Origin: Turritopsis dohrnii
Taxonomy: Eukaryota; Cnidaria; Hydrozoa; Anthoathecata; Oceaniidae
Length of the DNA: 64,000 nucleotides
Direction: 5' to 3'
Assembly (NCBI GenBank): GCA_027922465.2
Contig: BQMF02000006.1
Span: forward strand, 1,302,001-1,366,000
The notes beneath the pieces were generated by a model. That model was not told where the DNA came from and made no database searches. It saw only the letters and a program-made list of their open reading frames with translations. Below are positions 42,819-54,800 of this stretch, in pieces. A program made the translations under genes and the position numbers. Numbering within the stretch: the stretch's first letter is position 1; every line of letters starts with the position of its first letter.

Positions 42819-45800
42819 TCAGGACTCACTCTGCGGATCACTGGCAGTACGCTTTACACGCAATACGTTACGATTTCTCATAGTAGCAGCTTCTTCTGCA
42901 ACTGGTTGTATATTTTCTACATTTTCTTCATCCGACGAATCACTGACATTTCCGTAGTTTGATGAGTATGCAGATTTCACTGCAGGTGTATTGAATGCAC
43001 GCCATAAAGACCATAATGTCACCAGAGAAAAAACAGTCATGAATGCCAACAGACTGAAAGTGATCGGCCAATTGTACATGTAATATCTAAAAGATGAACA
43101 TGTAGCACCATGCACCTTAATGATACTAATTTTCGCGGATCCTCAAAATATTCAATTTTGTTGAAACTGCGAAAGTAATACCCGCGAAAAATATTGAATA
43201 AAACTGAAAATTTATGGAACAAGAATATCGTTTAAAGTCAAGAAAATGCAAAGCCACTAACAAGATGCTTTTTCTTCATTACAAGGACATTTTGACGTTT
43301 TAGTGACCAGGGTTTTGACATCGGTTTTGGTTTTGGAACATGGCACCAATGTCTTTCGATTTTAAATACAATTGTTTTTCATGATGATGTTGTTACTACT
43401 GCTGATGACGTATTTGATTTACTTGAGTAGTATAGTTATATTGTAACATTTTAAATGTAAAAAAAAAAAAAAAAAGATTTATTTTAACTAATTAACTTTC
43501 AAATTTGGAGAGGTTCGGAATTCCCGAGTTACGAAACCGAGTTAGCAACTCGAAAATTGTTAATTTCTTATTTGTTTCGAGTTACTAACTCGGAAATTTT
43601 TCGATTTTTCAATTTTTCTCGAGTTATTTCTTTGTACAGTATACTCTCGATAAGTGGTACACCGGATAAGTAGGACTCCCGCTATCAAGTACACTTTTTC
43701 CCGGTCCCTTGGACTTGCTTACCCTTTTCAGGCAAAAAAACTTCGCTTAAGTAGTACACCGGGTAAGTAGGACGCCCGCTAAGTAGCACACTTTTTCCCG
43801 GTCCCTTGGCGCAAAAACTCCGCATAAGTAGGACATTCACAATGCAGCGACTCGAGAATTGGTGGTGAAGGCTTCTAGGTTAGTGGAAACCGAAGTTCAA
43901 GCTACCTCAAGACAAACGACGTTGACAGATTTTTTCATTATGTAGATTATGTTGTACTTGATATTAAAGGTTTAAAGTGATATAAATACATTGCATCCTA
44001 CTTCTAGTGGTTTGTTTCTTATATTGTAATGACCATGACCTAAAACCTTTCATAACTGGGACAAATCAACCCTTTTTTGCAAATGTCCTACTTTCGGGGA
44101 GATTCGGATAAGTAGGACGCCCGCTAAGTAGTACACTTTATTTCGGTCCCTTGAGCGTCCCACTTATCGAGAGTATACTGTATTATTTTTTCCGAGTTAT
44201 TAACTCGCAAATTTTTAAATTTAAATTTTTCTCGAGTTATTAACTCTGAAAATGTTATTTGCTACATGTTTTCCGAATTGGTAACTCGGAATCTTTAATT
44301 TGTCTTTTAATTTTCGAGTTAGTAAATAAAATCTTAATCACAAAAAGAAATGAATTGACAACATTTCAAGTTCACCAAATGATGATGTATACGCTATAAT
44401 TACGTATTAAGAGTTATTTTCATTTTATAAAACTTGGAGTAACTCAATAGCAACAGTAATAGTAATATTTAGGTTTTACTAGCTTTTTGTTAGATTTGAT
44501 TGATAGTGGAAATAAACCCCACCGTGGTTTTTTTGTGTCTCTCTGTTCAATCATCGCTTTTTGATAGTTAAGAAAGAAGATTTACCAAACACTTTTATAA
44601 GTCCTCAGATTACTTCAATAAACAATTTCCATAATGATGTTATCGTTCAAGTTTTTGGCAATGATTTGCCCAACTTTTCTTTTTAGTCAAAAAAAAGAGC
44701 AAATTATAAAGGTTCTTCAATTTTCGTGAAAATGTGCATGAAGGACAATTTTGTGATTTAGTTTTTATTTAATAACTCGAAAAACATGAAGCAAATTAAA
44801 ATTAAAAAGGTAGCAAATAAAATTTGGAATTTGGGAACACACCCAAAAGTGCATTTTAGGAAAAATTTGGACGAAATTATAAAAGTGCTTAGATTTCCAC
44901 TAAAAACAAATCAATGGTGACAACTTTAGATAATGGAGGTCAATTTCTACACTTTGATCAAAAGTGTAAAACTTGATTATTTTTCAACTTCCATTCGGTG
45001 ATGACTCATTTGTAGTAATATGCAGACATAATCAAGTGAAAATTTGAAGTTGAAGTACTACTCTAAAAATTTAGTGCACCTTAGGCCCAAATTTTCCTAT
45101 CTTGAACAAACTGTGAAAAATGAATAACAAATTCCTTATCCGCATCGTCAAATGTAAAAATATTCAAAATTTAAACACTTTAAAAATTTAGGCCTTTTTG
45201 CCCAAATTCTGAATAATGAATTGTTTGAATATTTGAATATTTGGGCCAAAATTCTCTTTTCATTTTATTTTCATTTCAATTCATTTTGTGATTTAGTTTT
45301 TATTTACTCGAAAAACATAAAGCAAATTAAAAATTCCGAGTTACTAACTTGGAAAACATGTAGCAAATTAAACTTTCCGAGTTAATAACTCGAGAAAAAT
45401 TAAAATTTAAAAATTTGCGAGTTAATAACTCGGAAAAAATAATACAAAAAAAAATTTTTGAGTTAGTAACTCGAGACAAATAAAAATGAACAATTTTCGA
45501 GGCCTTGGGTAAATAACCGATGATTGACGTAGGATACTAAATATAAACAAAGGTCAACGTCCCGTACCTGATCCCTGTAAATACAGCTGATATTTTCAAT
45601 TGCGCTGAATACCATTGAAGATATTTTGAATGCAAAGTTATATTCGCAGTTACAGCAGGATTATACTAGACAAAAAAGATATATAAATGATAAAAATGTT
45701 CTTCAGGTTTCCACTAGGATCTAAAAGTTCGTTGTTGACTCGTTGATGTGTTTCCACTTAGCGTGTTCGCCGTCGCCGCACCGAAAAACAATTTAAAACG

Positions 45801-48800
45801 ATATACACATAATGAAGACGGTTTCGGCAATCAAAACGAAACATGTTTCTCGGTAGGGACATGAAATGAACCAACATATACAGTTGACTATCTCTAATTC
45901 GAATTTCAAGGGAGATAAGATTTTGTTTGAATTACAGAGAGATTGGAATAGTAGAAAGAAAGTCTCTCTAATTCGAATTTTCAGTCAAAAAGGATGAAAA
46001 TTCGAATTAGATAGAGAAATCTGAATTGGAAAATCCAGAATTCGAAATTCAATAAAAACATTCGAAATTGTTGATGGCTAGTTTACACTCTGGATAACAA
46101 AAATTCGAATTTAGCTTTGAGGACCTGAAAATCTGTTCAAATTATTCGAATTATGGAGGTTTTCGAAATACAGAGATGCGAATAGAAGAAAATAAGTTAT
46201 GGGTCATTCCATGTCAAATCAACAGATATTTTACACATTTTGCACCACTATGTCTCAGATGTCTTCAAATTTTTTCTGTAGAAAGACTTAGTTGAGAATA
46301 TAAATTGTGCAAAATTTGGGCCTCTAATTCCTTACGGTTCTCAAGATACAGCCATTTATATTAAGGCCCTGTTTCCAATATTAAGTCTAGGTTTACATTT
46401 TGATGTAATTCTTATATTGCGTTTTGCGGACACACTTTATTGTCACAAAAAAATTAAGTTACCTATCTAGGATCAAAATTTTATGTAGAATTCAAAAAAC
46501 ACACTGAAAAGGGGATGAGCTCAGCAGAACAGCCTCAATTTGAGCATTCTTTGATTTGCAGTTTTCAACAAATTCGGTTTCTTCTGGGACCGATTTACCC
46601 AATTGCCCCAAAAAAGTTTTCTATTTTTTTTTTAGAAGTGTAGTGTACTAGTTTGGTTGCTTTAATGCTGAAAAAATCAGCTTGGTAATAATCTGAGACA
46701 AAGTGGTGTAGGCCATCTGTTGATTTGACATGGAATGACTCTTATAAGACTTTCTTAAGGAAAATTGACGGTGACTTTGATTTTGTTCGAATTATAGAAA
46801 GATTAGAAAAAAGTAGATATTCGAATTAGAGAGAGTCAACTGTAGACTGAAACACCATTCATATAATACTAACTTCAGATACAAACTAACATTTAGAAAT
46901 GGTGAGGGCTATACTTTTAAAAACACTTACATCATGACACAATGATAACAACTTCGGCCGACAAATTATTCAGATTCTTAGCATAAGACATAATCACAAA
47001 ACAAGATTTTACAAAAAATACTTACAGAATTATCAATATAATTTTCCAACAGACACACAGAAAGATGTTGGTTTTGGCCTTTAAAACCCATTAATAAAGG
47101 CAGGATGTAGACCCAGGTAGAAATATGTGTTACTAACCAACTTTCGTAAGGTATCATTGCCTAAAATTAATGAAAACACATATGAATAGAAACATAAAAA
47201 AAATGGAAAAGACAGGTATAAAAAATGAAACACAAAATGAAACGATATTCAATTATTTTAAAAGTTTTTCCAGGTGATTTAAAAATTGTACCAAATTTGA
47301 CCCGAATAGCCAAATTAGTGCTTATTCGAACTTGCACAAAAGTATTTTTTACAAAATTGGGAGCGTATTTGAGCACTTAAGTCTAAAAATCTTAATCAGT
47401 AAATCTTCGTACATCAGGATTTCAAGCTTTTATATAAAGCTCAGCTTTGATATCAAAAATAAAAATGAATCCAAAATCTGGTGATTCAGATCCTAGAATT
47501 TTGCATTTACCTATTGGCAATCTTTGATAATGTAACTTAATGGCTTCAAACATTCGAACATTCGATAGATTTCATCCGATTGGTAATAACTAAAAGCTTT
47601 TAAAATCATTGAAGATATAATATAGGTAAATAGTTGAATAGTTAAAAAAAAGAAAAGAAATTGAAGACTGTACGCTTGTTGGCTTTCTGTTCATGGTGAA
47701 TTTCAAATATTCGTGGCCAATGAAATTTGTATGAAAACTTCAAAATTAAGAAAATCACACACAGAAAGATCTAAATAAACAGCATTAAAATAAACATACC
47801 GATCGCATGGAAGATTCTATAAGTTTTCCTTCTTTTGAGAAAAGATCAAGTTGTACCATAAAAACTCCTGAAATGCAAAGGTGTGGTTAAGCTTATGATG
47901 GATATCGATTGAATCTGAAGTACATCTGAAGAAGCAATCATCAGACATTGTGAAGAGTTCGGCTTAAAATATACGTTGAATATTTCTACCGATGCCGCCA
48001 TTCTGTTCAGATGCAGGAACTTCCAGCTCCAAGGACATATCATAGTTCTGTCCACGAGTCAACACCTAAACCAGAATACTTTTAATCTTGGAAAAATAAT
48101 GGAGACCATCAAAAGGTGGAAAACTCAGGGAATATAACTGACATTTGTACATTCTACTGCAATCCCAAAATTTCAACAATTTTTTTTTCCAGCACAAAAA
48201 AACAAGAAAATGCATATAAAACGTTAAATGTCAATTACCACTGTTGATAAATTAAAGGCCAGGTAGTTTAGAAGATAAAAAAGGAAAACAATTTTCTCTT
48301 CTTAAAAATCATCATGAAATCAAGGAAACAGCTGTCTAGTCTAGTCATTATAGAATGGTGAACTTCAGTGAATCGTAACGTCATGCTACATCTTTATGTA
48401 CATATGAATACATATGAGAAAGAAAGAGGTCAGTGTCTATTTGTCAACAGGAATTAGTGTATGCCTGATTACATTGATGAGAAAACTTTTGAGAGAATCA
48501 AGAATTGAAAATATAAAAATATAAAAACTATGTTACAAGTGAAGTGAATTCAAGTAATTCTATGATCTATTGCATAAAATAAAAACCAAAATTTTAAACT
48601 GTGCACAAAAATACAGTGATTTGAAAAATTGGATAAGAAAACAATTCAGGAAATTAATAAAAGCTGATTTTCAAAAATACATGTCTAAATAAGTCAAATA
48701 AACTGCAAAGCTATGTTTTGATCTCTCAGAATTTTTTAGATGCCATCTTTTCCAAATTTATGAATAATGTACATTAACAATGAATACTTTCGTCAGGAAA

Positions 48801-51800
48801 AACTTTTAGACAAATTTTTGTCTGAAAGTATTTCTGTCCAAAGTTTTGACTTGTCTGAAAGTTTTTGTTGGAAGAAAATTTTGCAATTTAAGGACTTTCC
48901 TAAAATAGTTTTTGGTTGTTTTTAGGCCTGATAAGTGGCATACTTTAAAAATCTAGATAAAGGTAGGCTTTATGGAGCCCAAAACATTTGCTCTCAAAAG
49001 CCTTTTAGAAGGCACAAGACATTTTCTTGACAAACTACTGTTTTCATTGTTTCATGTTGCATTGTTTTGCAGGACAAGTGATCATCATTACAAATGCAAG
49101 GAGAACAACTTTCATTTCATCCAACAATATATAAGAGTGTAACCTTATTGAAAATGAGGCTGGAAAATGAGTGCGTTGAGGTAATGATGTTTAACTGAAC
49201 TCCAGAAGCATGAATAGCCTGGGCAAATACAGATCAGGAAAAAAAAAGATATTGTCAAGTTCCAAGACGAGTTAGGCTCTCAAAGCATTACAATGTGAAT
49301 GATTCAGAGTACAGAAGCAATTGGTCAAGGATTTTCTGCAAAAAAAGCTGTTTTTTATTTTGTATGGAAAAACAGGAGAAAATGCTCTGCATCAGGGTGC
49401 ATTTGCGGCAAAGTTAAAGGCTGAAGGAAGTCTTGAGTAAACTCCATCTTTGAATATATTTTATCATTTTATCAAACGCATAAATACCTAGAGGTGAAAT
49501 TCAGAGCTGAATTGTAGAAAACCTCAAACAGGGTGGAAACTTATGAAAGTAAGAAGTGTCATGACTGATGTCATTGTTCTAAGTCAATACAGTTTCCTAA
49601 ACAAGTTCTAGTTCTGACGAATCAAAGATTGATGAAAAAAAATCTCATTAAAATGACTTTTCCTTGACTTTCTCCCTTCATCACAGAGCATATATAGAGA
49701 GTTTGCCTAATTAGGTGCGGTAAAATTAGGTGACTTTCCTAATCATCCCGCACTTTTACTAAATTGGTCACACAAAACACAACTAGGAATAGCTAGGCAA
49801 AGCAAGCATTTTTAAACCTGTTTGATGTGTTAACATGGTGGAAAACTTTTTAAACGCCGCATGGCCTAAATATCTTGCATTAATCTTGTGCTGTGGAGAA
49901 TTTTGATTGATCGAAAAAGGTTAAACAGTAATTCTTATTGCATCGTTTTATCGACACAACAATGTGTTCGAATATCTTCAAATCGAATGTAACCAAAAAC
50001 GTAAATAGCAAGATTATATTGGTTGTCTTTCTTTCGCGCTAAAAGTTCATACAGTAAAGAGGCATAGTTCGTAGAATATGAAAAATCATCAAAAATTAAA
50101 AAGGAAAGGCCAAAAGTTTTTGAACAGAAGAAGACCTTCAAGAAGCTCTTCATGAGTTCCAATCGGTTTCCGGTACAACAAAACGCGGGGTTGCAAAAAA
50201 ATATGGGATAGACAAGTCCACGATTCGCGCCGTCTCAAAATGAAAATCTTGAACAGACCTATCGGCAAAGCAGGAAGAAGGTAATAATTGCCTTATTTCG
50301 CCTTGAAGGACTAAACTTTTACCTTTTAACATTATTTCTGTTCCATATCTTAGACCAGGCTTCGTCACGACAGCTACGCGATCGCGTTCCTGCGCGCTGT
50401 CGCGTAGCTAAAGCTATGCAATGGACGTGTTTTTTCGCGTAGTTACGATTTAGCTTAACATGAAAAACTTTTTCTTGTTGTTTATGAGATTTTTGCGTAA
50501 GCAAGAAATCTATTAAAACCTTCCGTGTTTTTGGCTCAATTTTCTTACTGTCCAAACTATACTTCCGCGGCGCTTGTTTATGTCTAATATGGCGCGTCGT
50601 CGAAATGTCAATTCCCGTGAAAGATAATGGCGTACATCCATTCTTAATTCAAAATTGTATCCATATCTCAAAATATCTTCTGAATCGTTGTGAGATGAAT
50701 AATCAAAGTTTCCAGAAATATTAGAAAGTGTTATAATAATGTTTTTATGTTACTATTTCATTATTTGAATCATATCAAGTGGGTATTATTTAAGTACAAA
50801 ATATGAACAATGTAGAAATCCTTATGCCTGTTAAGGCTCTTGTACAATATTTTGCGATGTTGTTTTTCATAGTACGCGAACCTGTAGCTAATGTATTCTA
50901 GCTACGGCTTTTATCCCGTGGTTAGACATTTCTTCATGGCGAAGCCTGTTAGACCTACTCTCAAACCTGAAGAGGCCTCATATTTTGGTAAGAAATCAAT
51001 TTGTTTAGGAAATTTAAACAGGGATATAAGTTTTCTGTGAAAGAGGATAGACACGTCGGCAAATTAACTTGGTAAAACTTGTAATAACCTTCTTTGAGCA
51101 GTTGGAAAATGTATAATTATATGTGACAGTTTATGGGAAAAGGATAACAACTCTAAAAATCGATCCTGAAAAGATCGATCTTTGGGTACAAAGATCGATT
51201 CAATATGATCGGAAAATCGATTTCGATCCAATATGATTGAAAAATCGATTTTATTTGATCGGAAAATCGATTCTATGTGATCGGAAAATCGATTCTATGT
51301 GATCGGAAAATCGATTCTATGTGATCGGAAAATCGATTCTATTTGATCGGAAAATCGATTCTACTTGATCGGAAAATCGATTTTTATTTGATCGGAAAAT
51401 CGATTTCTTAATAACATTAATCTTCGTAGATTCTATTTTATAATAATAGAATAACTACACCTCACATTATTGCATTTTTGTGTGATCGCTAATCATTTTA
51501 AGTAATGTGGGTATAGAAAAAATGAAATGAAATGTCCATTCGCTTTAAGACGATGTTATTTACAAAAAAATCACTGTTGCAGCATAGTCTTCATTCCTGA
51601 TTTACATAAAGCCACATGTTCACCAACTTTTTGATCTGGTTGGCGCAGTAAAAAAAATTCGCCGCTGTAAAACCAATAAGAATCCTTATAGGCTTGAATT
51701 ATGTAAATTTCTTACGAATTCTGTGATTTATCATTGATAAACAGGCCTTGTCAGGAAGAAAAAGGGTGGCGTGCGACTACCGCACGCCTGGATTTAAAAC

Positions 51801-54800
51801 TTCAAAAATATGACGTGCGATCATCGCACGCCATCTAATTTTTAGGTGTGTGATGGAGTGCGAAGCTTAAAAAGATTATATACATTCGTTCTTGTAACGT
51901 AAAAAAACAGCTGGCACTGTCTAGACGCAGCGGAATTTATTTAAATATTTGTTTACTTTAAAGTACCAGTTGTATATCAAAAAGGCTTTTATTAATCTTG
52001 TTCATGAAAAAAGGTTTTCTATTTATTAATCTTGAAAAGAAGTTTTCGATGACGTTATCGACCACAACGAAAAGAGATACATAATTTCTTTCATGTATTA
52101 TTGAAAAAGTCGAATATGAAATTTACATTCGAAAACGTGTTTACCAATTTATATCACATCATGTTGCAGCATGTTTCGCAATATTGAAACAGAAATTGTC
52201 ACCCTTTCAAAGACAGCTGACAGCTTTTGGGAATACTATCGTGACGTCTTAAAATGAATGATCATTTTTTTCAAAAGTTATCGAAGCAACATTTTTATGT
52301 TGTGCAGTCGATCAATGCTTGATAATGAATGAATTTTCATTTCTTTTCTCAAAAGATCAAAGATTATGAAAGCGCGATTTTCCTTCATAATTGTTAATTA
52401 CATGTACGATCAAATGCGTTCGTGAACAGATGGCTTGTCTGCGTTTCTTATACTTTGACGACCCCACTAGTTCTCTTATTGAAAGATTTATTCTCTAGCC
52501 ACAGAGGACTTCAGGTTTAAACATTATCAGACAAGAAAAGTTAAGACTGCGAGAGTCAACCTTGTGTATTGACGCCAGTCCTTGTGTTTGGGGTTCACAA
52601 GTTTAAACGTCCCCCACTTGTCTGTAAAAGATTAGGCAGACATACAAAATTTCAGGCGTGCGGTCGATCGCACGCCACATATAAAAAACGTTAAAACAAG
52701 CGTGCGAACAACCGCACGCCTCGAAGAATTCAGGCGTGTGTGGGGGCGTGCGAGTGCGATCGCACGCCTCTCCTGACAAGGCCTGGATAAATCACAGAAC
52801 ATGGAAGTCTTTCGCCACGAGGTGATAAGAAGAAGATGGTTGCTCTCCGTTGACTCGAGTCAACCAAGTGTGTTATAAGTGTGTTACAAACATAAAACAA
52901 GGTAAGTTTACAATCCACATAGCTTTTATTTATCTCAATTTTCGCTAAAACATTATGTATAAACAAATTTAAGGACTATTTCAATAATATTAATTTTAAT
53001 TTTTTTCGGAAACTTTTTATTTCAATTCAGAAAAATAGTTATTAAAAGTCCCCCGGTCAGGGTATAAAAATGGCGCATACGAATGTGAAAAATATAAACA
53101 AACGACTTGAATAAAACTTCAGGGAATAACGCTACTCCGAGAAGGTTACATTAGAAACGAAAAAGTGGCCAATAGGATCAGAAAAGTGAAACGATTTATT
53201 TGGATCGGAAAAGCGATTCCTTAGGATCGGAAAAGCGATTCTTTAGGATCGGAAAATCGATCTATTAGGATCGGAAAAGCGATTCTTTAGGATCGGAAAA
53301 TCGATTCTTTAGGATCGGAAAATTGATCTATTAGGATCGGAAAATCAATTTATTAGGATTGAAAAAGTGATCCAAAACTACAAAAAATTGATCTTTTAAA
53401 ATCGATTTTTCGATCCAAATGATCGCTTAATCGGAAAAGCGATCCTGGATCGATTTTTAGGTTGTTATCCTTTTCCCATAAACCGTCACATATAATTATA
53501 AAATTATTAACAGTCATTAATTAATTAGTCATTAACAACATACTAAAGCGTTAATTCTTTATCCAATCCATAGATTTTAAAAGATAACCCCGAACTGGAT
53601 GCCTCTAGGATATGGAACTGTGACGAGAGCGGGTTTCCAACAGAACCACCCAAGGGACGAGTTCTTGCAAAGAAAGTAAGATAATAACTCGAAAGTATAC
53701 TGTCATTAATATGCTTTTAATAAGCAATATATATAAATATAGTTTGAAAAGTTACTCATTGGATGTCATTTTATTTGTAGGGAAAAGGTGCCCTTAGGAT
53801 GCGATATGGTGCTGGGAGGGAAAACATTACAGTTTTGGGTGTTTGCAGTGCAGCTGGTGTCGTCTTTGATCCGCTGATCATATTCAAAGGGCTAAACATG
53901 CTCTCTAACTGGTACGGTGATGAAGCACTCCCCAACAATTACTATGGTAAATCCAAACAGAGTTTCTGGAAGCGTTGAAAGCAAAAGAAAAAGAGAAAGA
54001 AGACAAAGAGAAGGAGAAAGCATAAAGAAAACGTCGACGGGAAGAGAAAAAGAAGGAAAAGACCGATCAAGGGGAAGGTAAAGGCAAACAAGGAAAAAAG
54101 AATAAGAGGAAAGCGAAGAAGAAGAAAGAATCGGAAGATGAAGAGGAGGAGCAGGAAGATCAAGATGAACAAGGAGAATACCATGAAGAAGAGATTCAAC
54201 CAGATTATGACTATCAAGAGGAGGAGGAAGATTCTAAAGAAGAGGAAGAAGAGAAAGAAGAGGAAGAAGAGGAAGAAGAGGAAGAAGGTGATGAACATTT
54301 AGTAGAGGGTGAAGATGATTTGTTTTACTTTTGATGATTTGTTATACTTTGATGATTTCCAAGACTGTTTGAAACATAGTGAACTAATAAAGTATGCCGA
54401 TGACACTGTAATCTATGTTGCTGGCAAGGATCCGTTCATAATAGAATCCTGATTATCTGCTGATATGCAAGCCATTGCAGACTGGTGTTTAGAAAACGAG
54501 TTGATTTTGAACTTGAAGAAAGGGAAGACGGAGTTTATGCTGTTTGGGACTGCAAAAAGCCTTAATTCACAGAAAGAAACCATTAACATAAACTATCAAT
54601 ACAACTCTATCCTCGTCACTACAAGTTACAAGTACTTGGGTATTACATTGACTCCTACGCTGAACCCTGAAGCGAATTTTAATCTCGTGATGAAAAAATG
54701 CAACTCACGATTACTAAAGAAAATTCGACCTCTCCTGAGTTGCAAAGCAGCAAAAACTGTGTACCAATCGATGATACTGCCTATTATATCGTATGGCAGT

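Noticed and set aside
47846..48055. Minus-strand 69-codon frame as a small gene
   Set aside because: It is in a different frame from, and overlaps, seipin exons 3 and 4, whose phases, splice sites and homology are consistent.
53942..54298. Phe/Leu-rich minus-strand membrane protein of 118 residues
   Set aside because: It is the complement of the Lys/Glu-rich (AAG/GAA repeat) tail of the Tigger transposase; a purine-rich tract always yields Phe/Leu on the other strand.
54040..54333. An acidic nuclear protein gene
   Set aside because: The Glu-rich frame is in line with the transposase frame upstream and has no start or context of its own.
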